DNA of 64,000 nt. Origin: Acetobacterium woodii DSM 1030 (GTDB lineage: Bacteria > Bacillota > Clostridia > Eubacteriales > Eubacteriaceae). Under the pieces are notes generated by a model. The model had not been told where the DNA came from. It saw only the letters and a program-made list of their open reading frames with translations, and made no database searches. The position numbers and the translations under genes were made by a program. The stretch lies in NCBI RefSeq assembly GCF_000247605.1, contig NC_016894.1:434001-498000 (forward strand), written 5' to 3'. Each line of letters opens with the position of its first letter. Position 1 is the stretch's first letter. Positions 16,423-25,785 of the stretch are shown here, one piece after another.

Positions 16423-19260
16423 ATGTTAAAAAAAATGTTCTTAAATATTAATGGTTCGGAGCGAATGATTGTTTGTGAACCGGAAGTTTCATTGGCAGAT
16501 ACACTCAGGCAACTTGGCTTAACTGGAGTCAAGGTTGGTTGCGGAAACGGCCAATGTGGGGCATGCTCAGTAATTCTCGACGGAAAAGTTGTTCGTTCCT
16601 GCACCAGAAAAATGAAAAATGTGCCGGAGTATAGTCAGGTGATCACAATTGAGGGAATTGGAACACCAACGCATCTGCATGCATTACAACTGGCCTGGCT
16701 TGTTCACGGTGGGGCACAATGTGGATTTTGTACGCCGGGTTTTATTGTATCCGCAAAAGGTTTATTGGATACCAACATTAATCCAACGCGGGATGAGGTA
16801 AGAGCCTGGTTTCAAAAACACCGTAATGCTTGTCGCTGTACGGGTTATAAGCAACTTGTCGATGCCGTAATGGATGCCGCCAAAGTGGTCCGCGGCGAAA
16901 TGACAATGAAAGAATTATCATTTAAAATTCCTTTAGATGGTCGGATCTATAATTCAAATATTCCCAAACCAACCGCATTGGCGAAAGTAACCGGAACCTG
17001 CGATTATGGTGCCGATTTAAACCTAAAACTGCCGAAAGACACCCTGCATTTGGCAATGGTAAATGCAAAGGTTTCGCATGCAAATATCATCGCTATCGAT
17101 ACCAGCGAAGCTGAAAAAATGCCCGGAGTCGAAAGAATTCTGACCAGCAAAGATATCAAAGGGACAAATCGGGTGAATGGGTTGTGTTTTATGCCCAATA
17201 ATAAAAGTGATGGCTACGATCGCTGCATTATCAATGATAAAAAAGTGTATCAATATGGCGATGTACTGGCGTTAGTCATTGCGGATACCGAAACAAATGC
17301 CCGTGCGGCAGCAGATCAAGTGAAAGTTGAATTAGAAGTGCTGCCGGCATATATGAATGGTCTTGATGCAATTGCCGAAGATGCGATTGAAATCCATCCG
17401 GGAACCCCTAATTTATTTCTCGAATTGCCGATTGTTAAAGGCGCCGAAACGGCCGCAATTATGGAAAATGCGCCGTATGTAGTGGAAGGGAGTTTTTATA
17501 CCAGTCATCAGCCGCATCTGGTTTTGGAACCGGATGTTGGAATGGCTTATTATGATGAAGAAGGACGATTGACCGTTCAAGGAAAAGGTCAGTTTTTGCA
17601 AGCCTTGCCACTCATGTATGCACAGGCGTTAGGGATTGAACCGGAAAAGATTCGTGTGATCGAAAATCCCGTCGGGGCCAGTTTCGGCTCAAAGATGAGC
17701 GGTCATACCGAAGCGCTTATGATGGCCGCGGCAATGGCGACAAAACGAACGGTCTGTATGCGTTTCGATTATGCTCAACAAAGTTATTTTTCCGGAAAAC
17801 GTTCGGCTTCCTATTACAATGTAAAACTGGCGGCTGATAAAAACGGTAAGTTGATTGGAATGGAAGAAGATTTTCTGTTTGATCATGGGGCTTATCACGA
17901 AGCAACATCAGAACCGTTGCTCGAAAAAGGATTGCGTTTTTGCGGGGCTGGTTATCAGATCCCAAATATCCGCGGGGTGGGCAGAATTTGTGCCTCTAAT
18001 CAGGCGTTTGGGATTGCCTTTAGGGCGTTTGGTTCGCCCCAGGCTTTGATGGCAACAGAATCGTTAATGGATATGCTGGCCGAAAAGATGGGTAAAGATC
18101 CCCTCGAATTGCGTTATGAAAATGCACTGCGAAGTGGTGATACGATGCCATCCGGTTGTGAACTGGATGTCCATCCATTGCCTAAACTGCTCGAAATGAT
18201 GCGACCTAAATATCAGCTCGCCCTGGAACGGGCGAGAAACGAATCGACAGCGGAAATAAAACGTGGGGTGGGGCTATCGATTGGTTTATATGACAGCTCA
18301 TTTGCAGCGAACGATTTTGCTGAAATAGATATCGAACTTAATCCGGATGGTAGTGTTACTCATTATAGCGGATGGCATGATCAGGGACAAGGTGCCGATG
18401 CTGGAGCCCTGGTATTGGTTCATGAAGCGTTAAAACCACTGGGAATTGATCCGGCGCAGATTCGTTTGGTAATGAACGATACGTTATTGACACCATTTAC
18501 CGGTGCGGCGGCCGGGAGTCGATCTCATTATATGGCAGGCAAGGCGACGATTGATGGTGCCCAGAAATTAATAGCAGCGATGGAAAAAGAAGACGGCTCA
18601 TATCGGACCTATGAAGAAATGATCGCGGAAAAGCGACCAACTAAATATCGTGGTTTTTCATCAACCGGGGGATATTCTTCAGAATGCGATTTGAATACGC
18701 TGCAAGGGAATCCCAATCCAACCTATACCTATGGTGTTTTTATGGCTGAAACCGCAGTAAATACTAAAACCGGAAAAACAAAGGTGGTCAAGATGACACT
18801 GCATTGTGATTTTGGGACCATTGGTAATAAGCTGGCAGTCGATGGGCAGATGTACGGTGGCCTGGCTCAGGGAATTGGACTGGCCTTATCCGAAGATTTT
18901 TATGATCCTGAAAAACATACAACACTGATTGCTCAGGGTTTTCCGTTTATTGAAGCTATCCCCGATGAATTGGAAGTTGAATATACCGAAACCTATCGCG
19001 ATTCCGGTCCTTTCGGGTCTTGTGGCTGTGCCGAATTACCGTTGACATCACCACACGTTGCTATTTGTAATGCAATCTATAATGCTGTTGGGGTGCGTTT
19101 GTATGAAGTACCGGTATTACCGGAAAAATTGCTGGAGGGTATCAATAAACTGGAAAAAGGAGAAGTTATTGAGCCGCCGGAACAATATTATTTTGGTAGT
19201 GAGATGGATGAAGTTTTGGAAAATTTCAGAAAAAATCCGATAATAATGCCTGAAAAATAA
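16423..19260 (+). CDS. Molybdenum aldehyde oxidoreductase, Mop type
   Basis: A 945-residue single-chain enzyme of the xanthine oxidase family. The plant-type [2Fe-2S] domain has Cys40, 45, 48 and 60 (GCGNGQCGACS) and the second [2Fe-2S] domain has Cys100, 103, 137 and 139 (CGFCTPG, CRCTGY), positions that agree with the numbering I recall for Desulfovibrio gigas Mop. The large molybdopterin domain follows, with the expected catalytic Glu at about residue 871 in GCAELPL. There is no FAD domain, so it oxidises aldehydes to acids and passes electrons to an external carrier. The FAD/Fe-S protein and small redox protein encoded next are the likely partners. ATG 16423 follows AAAGGAGAA. Confidence 0.9.
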   Translation: MLKKMFLNINGSERMIVCEPEVSLADTLRQLGLTGVKVGCGNGQCGACSVILDGKVVRSCTRKMKNVPEYSQVITIEGIGTPTHLHALQLAWLVHGGAQCGFCTPGFIVSAKGLLDTNINPTRDEVRAWFQKHRNACRCTGYKQLVDAVMDAAKVVRGEMTMKELSFKIPLDGRIYNSNIPKPTALAKVTGTCDYGADLNLKLPKDTLHLAMVNAKVSHANIIAIDTSEAEKMPGVERILTSKDIKGTNRVNGLCFMPNNKSDGYDRCIINDKKVYQYGDVLALVIADTETNARAAADQVKVELEVLPAYMNGLDAIAEDAIEIHPGTPNLFLELPIVKGAETAAIMENAPYVVEGSFYTSHQPHLVLEPDVGMAYYDEEGRLTVQGKGQFLQALPLMYAQALGIEPEKIRVIENPVGASFGSKMSGHTEALMMAAAMATKRTVCMRFDYAQQSYFSGKRSASYYNVKLAADKNGKLIGMEEDFLFDHGAYHEATSEPLLEKGLRFCGAGYQIPNIRGVGRICASNQAFGIAFRAFGSPQALMATESLMDMLAEKMGKDPLELRYENALRSGDTMPSGCELDVHPLPKLLEMMRPKYQLALERARNESTAEIKRGVGLSIGLYDSSFAANDFAEIDIELNPDGSVTHYSGWHDQGQGADAGALVLVHEALKPLGIDPAQIRLVMNDTLLTPFTGAAAGSRSHYMAGKATIDGAQKLIAAMEKEDGSYRTYEEMIAEKRPTKYRGFSSTGGYSSECDLNTLQGNPNPTYTYGVFMAETAVNTKTGKTKVVKMTLHCDFGTIGNKLAVDGQMYGGLAQGIGLALSEDFYDPEKHTTLIAQGFPFIEAIPDELEVEYTETYRDSGPFGSCGCAELPLTSPHVAICNAIYNAVGVRLYEVPVLPEKLLEGINKLEKGEVIEPPEQYYFGSEMDEVLENFRKNPIIMPEK

Positions 19261-19332
19261 GGGCGAAAAATAATAATGTGACGATTAAAATTTTAGCACC
19301 CAGCATTATTGTTATACGAATGGAGAAAAAAG

Positions 19333-21654
19333 ATGAAACCAACCGAGATTTTAGCGCAGGAAAATAAATGCATTCAAGAAGAACCGGTATACTGCAGCGC
19401 AGTCTGCCCAGTTCATGTTGATGTGCGAGCGCTGATGAATCAGCTGCAAGCGGGAAAATTTGCTGAAGCACTGCAGCTTTTTCGCAGCAAGGCACTTTTT
19501 CCGGGGATTATCAGCCGAATTTGTGACGCTCCCTGTGAAGCGGCTTGTCTTCGCAATAAGCTGGATCAGGCAGTGTCGGTTCGGATGCTGGAAAAAGCCT
19601 GCGCTGATTTTGGTGGCAGCGGCAAGCGAAAATATTCAGTGGTTAAAAAGAAACAGCGCGTGGCCATCATCGGCGGCGGTTTAACGGGGATGAGCTGTGC
19701 CCTGGAACTGGTCAGGAAGGGCTACATAACCACTCTTTATGAACAGGAAACGCATCTCGGTGGGGCCTTATGGGAATTTGATTCGGAAGTGTTATCGGAA
19801 GAACTTATTTTGTCAGAAACAGCATTATTGGCGCAGGCAGGGGTACAAGTCATCCTGAAAACGTCGATTGCAGATATTAAAGAACTGGATGACGATGCAA
19901 TTTTTGTGGCAACCGGAAAAAATGGAACGATGATTGGTGTGGATAAACAAACGGCTTTTATTGAACCGGAATCCCTGGCAACGGTTGTTGCCGGCGTGTT
20001 TGCGGGCGGCGGGCTGCTGCTAAAAAATGAGCCGTATTCGGGAATCAACCGCGTTGCAATGGGCAAAAAAGCAGCAGGATCGATTGAACGGTATTTAAAA
20101 AAAGCATCATTAACCAGCGCCAGAGAAAATGAAGGCCGTCAAGAAACCCATCTATACACAAAAATTAGCGATCGCCAGGTAGTTCCGCAGGTTATTGCAA
20201 AAGAACTTTGGTATACGGCCGATGAAGCGGTCGCGGAAGCTAAACGTTGTTTGCTGTGTGAATGTCGGGAATGTATCAAAGCCTGTACCTTTTTGGATTA
20301 TTTTAATCAGAATCCACGGCAGTATATTCGTGATGTTACCAAGACCGTAACAGCCCAGAAAGGACTGCGGAGTAAAATGGTAGCGGCTCGTTTTATCAAT
20401 TCCTGCAGTTTGTGCGGTCAATGTAAAGAAATCTGTCCCAATGATCTGGACTTCGAAGAAATTTGTCAGGAAGCGCGGTTTTTACAGGTCGAAGGGGAAT
20501 CCATGCCCCCGGCCTTTCACGATTTCTGGCTCCGCGAATTTGATTTTTCGATCAGCGATAAAGCAGCATTGATCAGAAATCAGGCCGGATTTGAAAAAAG
20601 TCAGTATCTGTTTTTTCCCGGCTGTCGAATGGGCTCGTCAAATCCTTTATATGTCAGTGAAACTTATGGATACCTGAGTAAAAATCTGTCAGGCGGTGTT
20701 GGGCTGGCGTTAACCTGTTGTGGGGCCCCAGCTCAATGGTCGGGCCACAAACAGCAAATGAAACAGCAGATGGATTATTTTAAGAATAACTGGATAGCAA
20801 TGGGCAAGCCGCAATTGATCATTGCTTGTCCGAGTTGTCTTAAAATGTTCAGACGTTATTTACCGCAGCTTGAAATAAAATCACTATGGGAATTATTTGA
20901 AGAGCTACCGCTGCCGGATGACTGTCTGTCGCCACAAGCGGATCAAAAAACGGTTGCTTTATTTGATCCCTGTGCCAGCCGTGAGACCCCGAAAATGCAG
21001 CAGAGCATTCGGTCGCTGTTAAATAAGCTGGGTTATCAGATTGAAGAACTGAAGTTTAATGGTCGGTTTGCTCAGTGCTGTACTTATGGCGGGCTTATGG
21101 CTACTATTAATCCAACTCTTGCACAAACGATAAGAGCGGAAAGAACCGGGGCAAGTCCTCATAACTATATCACCTATTGCACCAATTGTCGGGATGATTT
21201 TATCGCGAACGGAAAAGCAACCTGGTACCTGTTGGATATTATTTTTGGTCGAAATGATCAACAGACAGCTATGCGAAAGCCGCCTACCCTTTCTAAAAGA
21301 CGAGACAACCGCAAACAGTTAAAAAAAGAATTATTGACATGTTATTGGGGTGAGAAAATGGTAAGTGAAGATAAAAACCAAAAGAAATTGGATATTCGGT
21401 TAACGGCTGAGGTTGAAGAAAAGATGAATCGGGAATATATTCTGTTTGAAGAAGTCGATCAGGTAATTGAGTATGCCGAAAAAAGCGGAGATCAGTTATT
21501 TAATAATCGGACGAAGCTGACAATCGCTCATTTACAGATTGGCATAATCACTTTTTGGGTAGAATATAAAAAAGTCGATCAGACCTTCATGGTTTATAAT
21601 GCCTATAGCCATCGGATGCAAATTGTAGAAAAGGGGAATCGACAAGGTGGATGA
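19333..21654 (+). CDS. FAD-NAD(P) oxidoreductase fused to Fe-S and CCG (HdrB-like) domains
   Basis: A 773-residue multidomain redox protein. Order: an N-terminal GltD-like cluster region (CSAVCPVHVDV, CDAPCEAAC), an FAD/NAD domain (VAIIGGGLTGMSCALELV), a Cys-rich ferredoxin-like part (CLLCECRECIKAC, then CSLCGQCKEICP), and two CCG-type domains (TCCGAPAQWSG and QCCTYGG) like heterodisulfide reductase HdrB. A ~100-residue charged C-terminal tail follows. This resembles the dicluster pyridine-nucleotide oxidoreductase encoded beside Mop in Desulfovibrio (DVU_1558/1559 region, from memory). It probably carries electrons between the aldehyde enzyme and NAD(P), ferredoxin or a disulfide. Start is ATG 19333 after GGAGAAAAA. 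Confidence 0.82.
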   Translation: MKPTEILAQENKCIQEEPVYCSAVCPVHVDVRALMNQLQAGKFAEALQLFRSKALFPGIISRICDAPCEAACLRNKLDQAVSVRMLEKACADFGGSGKRKYSVVKKKQRVAIIGGGLTGMSCALELVRKGYITTLYEQETHLGGALWEFDSEVLSEELILSETALLAQAGVQVILKTSIADIKELDDDAIFVATGKNGTMIGVDKQTAFIEPESLATVVAGVFAGGGLLLKNEPYSGINRVAMGKKAAGSIERYLKKASLTSARENEGRQETHLYTKISDRQVVPQVIAKELWYTADEAVAEAKRCLLCECRECIKACTFLDYFNQNPRQYIRDVTKTVTAQKGLRSKMVAARFINSCSLCGQCKEICPNDLDFEEICQEARFLQVEGESMPPAFHDFWLREFDFSISDKAALIRNQAGFEKSQYLFFPGCRMGSSNPLYVSETYGYLSKNLSGGVGLALTCCGAPAQWSGHKQQMKQQMDYFKNNWIAMGKPQLIIACPSCLKMFRRYLPQLEIKSLWELFEELPLPDDCLSPQADQKTVALFDPCASRETPKMQQSIRSLLNKLGYQIEELKFNGRFAQCCTYGGLMATINPTLAQTIRAERTGASPHNYITYCTNCRDDFIANGKATWYLLDIIFGRNDQQTAMRKPPTLSKRRDNRKQLKKELLTCYWGEKMVSEDKNQKKLDIRLTAEVEEKMNREYILFEEVDQVIEYAEKSGDQLFNNRTKLTIAHLQIGIITFWVEYKKVDQTFMVYNAYSHRMQIVEKGNRQGG

Positions 21655-21844
21655 AGAAAAAATCGATATTCAATGCGGTAGATGTCAAATTCCGTTGGAA
21701 TATGGCAAGCGTGATTTAAATTATCAGCGCCAATCGATTTCAACCGATGTTTTAAGATGTCCGAAATGTGGCCAGGTATATCTGCCCGAGTCATTGGTCA
21801 AAGGCAAGATGTTTGAAGTTGAAAAAGCGTTGGAAGATAAATAA
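21647..21844 (+). CDS. Small Cys-motif redox protein of the Mop locus
   Basis: A 65-residue protein with two Cys pairs (CGRC near the start and CPKC in the middle), likely a zinc ribbon or small redox centre. It starts at GTG 21647 and overlaps the end of the preceding oxidoreductase by 8 bases, so it is translated with it. The size and position match the small DVU_1557-type redox protein that accompanies Mop-type aldehyde oxidoreductases (family name from memory). Its actual role in the complex is unknown. Confidence 0.65.
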   Translation: MDEEKIDIQCGRCQIPLEYGKRDLNYQRQSISTDVLRCPKCGQVYLPESLVKGKMFEVEKALEDK

Positions 21845-21904
21845 AAAGAGAATAACCATTAGGGGCGATAACCGGAGATGATGCGCTGGTTATGCGTTAT
21901 AAAA

Positions 21905-21946
21905 AGCAGCGGTTTTGAAGTTAAAATCAAAACCGCTGTTTATTTT
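21905..21946 (+). terminator. Intrinsic terminator of the aldehyde oxidoreductase operon
   Basis: CAGCGGTTTTGA and TCAAAACCGCTG form a perfect 12-bp stem, followed by TTTATTTTT. Confidence 0.88.
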
Positions 21947-22081
21947 TGCCGAAAATAGTGCAGAGGCGATCAGGAAACGAAGTTAAGAGGGTAATAAAAT
22001 GAAATATGATAGCAAGTTATGAATTGAAAAGAAGGCAAGAATAATCAAAAACGAAGCTGAATGTCATGCTATAATTTTTAT

Positions 22082-22252
22082 TAGGCAATTGCGAAATTAA
22101 AAAATATCGAACAACGGTTGCTTTGGGTGCCGTTTCCACAAACGATTTCGTAACGTGTAGGCGAACAGTTCATCGAACTGTCCGCCGTACCGTGTAGAAA
22201 TTGTTTCGTGCGAAACTGGGCCCAAAGCTCATGGCACTTTTGCAATTACCTA
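22082..22252. mobile_element. 171-bp palindromic MITE-like element, copy 3
   Basis: TAGGCAATTGCGAAA to TTTTGCAATTACCTA, 171 bp, flanked by an exact 10-bp repeat TAATTTTTAT (22072-22081 and 22253-22262). The duplicated target carries a TATAAT on both sides because of the adjoining TA, so the insertion may have split or copied the promoter of the AraC gene downstream. Confidence 0.85.
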
Positions 22253-22281
22253 TAATTTTTATTGGAAGGAGGCGATTATTG

Positions 22282-23160
22282 ATGACACATAATAAGGAAA
22301 TTCAAACGGCAATAAATTATATTGAGATCAATTTGTGTGAAGCATTGACCTTAGAGGAAATTGCTGACGTAGTCGGATTTTCTAAGTTTTATTTTCATCG
22401 GATGTTTCAAAGTGAAATTGGAATTCCGATTTATGAATACATTCGAAAACGTCGGCTCGCTAACGCTGCACAACTCTTGATTACTACGAACATTGCGATC
22501 ATTGAGATCGCTGTTAATTTCCGCTTTGAATCACAAGAAGCTTTTACAAGAGCGTTTAAAAGCATTTATCAATTACCACCAGGTAGGTATCGGACTGCAA
22601 TTAAGGATTTAGTTATAGGAGGCACTAAGATGAATAATAAGACTGCAATCAAAGAATGGATTATGACCGGGACAGCCCCAGAAAAATACCAAGTAGATAT
22701 TGACAAACATGTTTATAACACCGGCACAAAATCAGCAACGATTAAATCGGTGGTCGAGGAATTTGAAGTTGGCGAATTTGGAACGATTATGCAGCAGTTT
22801 AGCGCCAAAAGTTTTTTAGGCAAGCGCGTCCGTTTTTCCGGGTTTGTTAAAACCGAAGAAGTAGATGACTGGTGTGGCTTATGGATGCGGATCGATAATG
22901 CTTTAAGTGTGGTCCTGAAGCTGGACAATATGCAGAGTCGGCCAATCGTTGGGACAACCGAATGGAACCATTACGCTTGTGTATTGGATGTGCCGCAAGA
23001 TGCCGCCATTCTTAATATCGGGGTATTATTGATCGGAAAAGGGCAGGTGTGGTTGGATAATGTCAGTTTTCAGGAAGTCGATCTGAATGTCCCGACAACA
23101 GAATTGCTTCCCAGCGAAGTATTTCCAGACTACCCGAAAAATTTATCTTTTGAAGAATAG
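22282..23160 (+). CDS. AraC-family regulator with C-terminal carbohydrate-module-like domain
   Basis: A 292-residue protein with the two AraC helix-turn-helix motifs at the N terminus (LEEIADVVGFSKFYFHRMF and IIEIAVNFRFESQEAFTRAFK). A ~170-residue C-terminal domain (ATIKSVVEEFEVGEFGTIMQ through GKGQVWLDNVSFQEV) resembles the jelly-roll modules of bacterial AraC regulators that sense small molecules or sugars. ATG 22282 follows GGAAGGAGGCG. A longer frame starting in the adjoining 171-bp element is not the true start. Ligand and targets are unknown. Confidence 0.8.
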   Translation: MTHNKEIQTAINYIEINLCEALTLEEIADVVGFSKFYFHRMFQSEIGIPIYEYIRKRRLANAAQLLITTNIAIIEIAVNFRFESQEAFTRAFKSIYQLPPGRYRTAIKDLVIGGTKMNNKTAIKEWIMTGTAPEKYQVDIDKHVYNTGTKSATIKSVVEEFEVGEFGTIMQQFSAKSFLGKRVRFSGFVKTEEVDDWCGLWMRIDNALSVVLKLDNMQSRPIVGTTEWNHYACVLDVPQDAAILNIGVLLIGKGQVWLDNVSFQEVDLNVPTTELLPSEVFPDYPKNLSFEE

Positions 23161-23394
23161 CAAATTGAATTTTGGAGATAGCTTAAGAAATGCTCCCATC
23201 GAGATGGATATTCCACGACGACAATAATTTCATTAAAACAAGCCAAGGATCACCAGCGTTTTATATAAAAGAAAACCAGGCTTTTTACCTGGGTTGAGGT
23301 TGTTGATAAACGACCGTACCGATCAATTGTTAAGCTGTTGCATGCACGCAATAAGGAAGAACGAATTATGAAGATTTGTTAAAGATTTGTTATG

Positions 23395-23427
23395 GACATT
23401 GATAATGTCGACGCTGAATGCTATACT
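23395..23427 (+). promoter_or_regulatory. MFS-gene promoter with operator-like inverted repeat
   Basis: TTGATA (23399-23404), 17-base spacer, TATACT (23422-23427). A perfect inverted repeat GACATT-GAT-AATGTC (23395-23409) sits on the -35, where a repressor could block polymerase. Confidence 0.6.
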
Positions 23428-23455
23428 TTTTTCAAGAGCAAAAAGGAGCGTGTCG

Positions 23456-24754
23456 ATGAAACTGGATTATCGCCTCACCGTACTGGTTGGTTTGGGATTT
23501 ATGACGATTAGTGCATTTTGGAGTATGTATGATTTTGTGATTCCCTTGATTATGTTGAAAGCTTTTAAATTTGGCGATACGATGGCTGGTGTGGTGATGT
23601 CATTTGACAATATCTTAGCGCTTTTTATGCTACCGCTATTTGGCATGCTTTCAGATAAAACGAATACCAAAATGGGAAGAAGAATGCCCTATATTATTGC
23701 GGGGACAGCAATGGCCGTGATATCAATGTTAGTGATTCCCTATGCCGTTATCGAAAATAAATTAGGGTTGTTTATTGCGGCTCTGGCGATTGCCTTACTG
23801 GCGATGGCATTTTATCGTTCACCGGCGGTTGCACTGATGCCTGATGTTACGCCAAAGCCGTTGCGATCCAAAGGAAATGCGGTCATTAATTTAATGGGAG
23901 CAGTTGGTGGGATTTTAGTCCTGGGGATGGTGGCACTACTGGCCCCCAATAAAGATAATGTTAATTATTGGCCACTTTTTCTGGTCACGGCCGGGATTAT
24001 GGTTGCCGGAGTAGTTGTTCTTAAATTGACGGTGAATGAACCAGAAGCGGTTAAAAAAATGAGAAGCGATAGTGCGGCGATGGGGATTGATGTGGAAGAG
24101 GCTGAAAATGACGATCAAACCCTGGTAACGCATGAAAAACTTTCGCGGGAATATCAAAAAAGTTTGATCTTTATTCTTTTATCGGTAGCATTGTGGTTTA
24201 TGGGGTATAATGCTGTTACATCAGCGTTTTCTAAATATGCATTAGTGGCTTTGGATATTAAAGCGTCTCAATCGGCAATGATTTTGATGGTAGCCAGCAT
24301 TGCGGCAATTATTTCATTTATTCCGGTCGGGATCATTTCGTCTAAGGTCGGGCGAAAAAAGATAATTTTGCTGAGTGTGGTGGTACTTGCAATTGTTTTT
24401 GGGACGGCCAGTTTTTATACGGCGTTTAATCCGCTGTTATTTGTATCCTTTGCTGTGGCCGGGATTGCCTGGGCGGCGATTAACGTAAATTCACTGCCAA
24501 TGGTGTTGGAAATGTCAAAAGGCGCCAATGTGGGCCGCTATACCGGATATTATTATACGGCTTCGATGGCAGCGCAGGTTATTACGCCGATTATCTCCGG
24601 GGCTTTGTTGGAACACCTGGGATATCATACCCTGATGCCTTATGGGACCTTATTTATTGGACTGGCATTTTTAACGATGTTGATGGTTAAACACGGAGAT
24701 TCAAAACCGATTGCGCCAAAATCCAAGCTGGAGGTTTTTGATGCGTTGGATTAA
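23456..24754 (+). CDS. MFS transporter, SLC45/sugar-cation symporter-like
   Basis: A 432-residue membrane protein with about 12 transmembrane helices. Motif A-type GMLSDKTNTKMGRRMPYIIAG lies between helices 2 and 3, and a charged loop of ~45 residues lies in the middle. The pattern resembles the GPH/SLC45 branch of sugar transporters more than drug exporters. ATG 23456 follows AAAAGGAGCG; the upstream part of the frame holds the promoter. A phosphodiesterase gene starts 33 bases after it, so the two are probably one operon, and the substrate could be a glycerol- or sugar-phosphodiester product. Confidence 0.75.
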   Translation: MKLDYRLTVLVGLGFMTISAFWSMYDFVIPLIMLKAFKFGDTMAGVVMSFDNILALFMLPLFGMLSDKTNTKMGRRMPYIIAGTAMAVISMLVIPYAVIENKLGLFIAALAIALLAMAFYRSPAVALMPDVTPKPLRSKGNAVINLMGAVGGILVLGMVALLAPNKDNVNYWPLFLVTAGIMVAGVVVLKLTVNEPEAVKKMRSDSAAMGIDVEEAENDDQTLVTHEKLSREYQKSLIFILLSVALWFMGYNAVTSAFSKYALVALDIKASQSAMILMVASIAAIISFIPVGIISSKVGRKKIILLSVVVLAIVFGTASFYTAFNPLLFVSFAVAGIAWAAINVNSLPMVLEMSKGANVGRYTGYYYTASMAAQVITPIISGALLEHLGYHTLMPYGTLFIGLAFLTMLMVKHGDSKPIAPKSKLEVFDALD

Positions 24755-24787
24755 ACAGACAGGTTTTTTGAAATCGGGAGTGAAGAC

Positions 24788-25636
24788 ATGATTGTTTTGA
24801 TAACCATAGTTATCGCATTAGGTTTAGTTTATTTATTTTTACTTGCCCCCGCCAGAGCAATCGCTTCCGATGATCAACTTTGGAAAAATAATTATGCCCA
24901 TCGGGGGTTGCATCAAAAGGATAAATCAATACCGGAAAATTCGCTGTCCGCTTTTCAAAAAGCGGTGACGGCAGGATATGGAATTGAATTGGATATCAAT
25001 CTCACTGCTGATGGAAAAGTGGTTGTTTTTCACGACGACAGTTTGCTTCGCGTGTGCGGGATTGAGCGATTGATTACCGATTGTACGGCAGCACAACTTT
25101 CGAACTATCGTCTTGAAAAAACAAATGAACCGATTCCGTTATTGGAAGAAGTGCTTCAATTGGTTGACGGGCGGGTGCCAATTATTGTAGAATTAAAGAA
25201 TACCCCAAACTGGGTAATGCTTTGTGAAAAATCCGTAGAATTACTTGATCATTACGATGGTCACTACTGTATCGAATCGTTTCACCCGGGAATCGTCAGA
25301 TGGTTTTATAAAAACCGGCCAGGGGTGACACGCGGCCAGCTTTCGGCAGGCATGCGAAGTTTTAAAGGGACGCCGTTCGGACAACGTTTAATCATTACCT
25401 CATTGTTGACAAATGCGCTATCACGGCCTCATTTTGTAGCTTATAAACATGAAGATGCATATTATCGGTTAGCTCTTTATCTTTTTAAGGTTATGGGTGG
25501 TAAACTGGCGGGCTGGACGGTCCGGGATACCGATAATGTTGCCAAATGTATGGCATATTTTGATGTGATTATTTTTGAATTTTTAAAACCGGGAATCAAA
25601 ACAGATGAATTTAACGAAGAATTATTAGAAAACTAA
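24788..25636 (+). CDS. Membrane-anchored glycerophosphodiester phosphodiesterase, copy 1
   Basis: A 282-residue protein with one N-terminal transmembrane helix and a GDPD barrel. Catalytic features visible are AHRGLH with its His-Arg, the metal-binding ELDINLTADGKVVVFHDD containing ExD and the second His, and IVELKN. It should split glycerophosphodiesters to glycerol 3-phosphate and an alcohol at the membrane surface. It follows the MFS gene by 33 bases. A close paralog starts 150 bases downstream. Confidence 0.88.
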   Translation: MIVLITIVIALGLVYLFLLAPARAIASDDQLWKNNYAHRGLHQKDKSIPENSLSAFQKAVTAGYGIELDINLTADGKVVVFHDDSLLRVCGIERLITDCTAAQLSNYRLEKTNEPIPLLEEVLQLVDGRVPIIVELKNTPNWVMLCEKSVELLDHYDGHYCIESFHPGIVRWFYKNRPGVTRGQLSAGMRSFKGTPFGQRLIITSLLTNALSRPHFVAYKHEDAYYRLALYLFKVMGGKLAGWTVRDTDNVAKCMAYFDVIIFEFLKPGIKTDEFNEELLEN

Positions 25637-25785
25637 TGAAGTTTTAATAATAAATGGCGATAATATAAGAGTAGTTTAAAGTTGTGATAAAAAGGTAAAA
25701 CCTGTGAATAGGTTACAATTTTTTAGACGACAATATTTAATGAAAGGATCAAAAAAACTCCGATTAATCGGAATGGTGATAAAAC

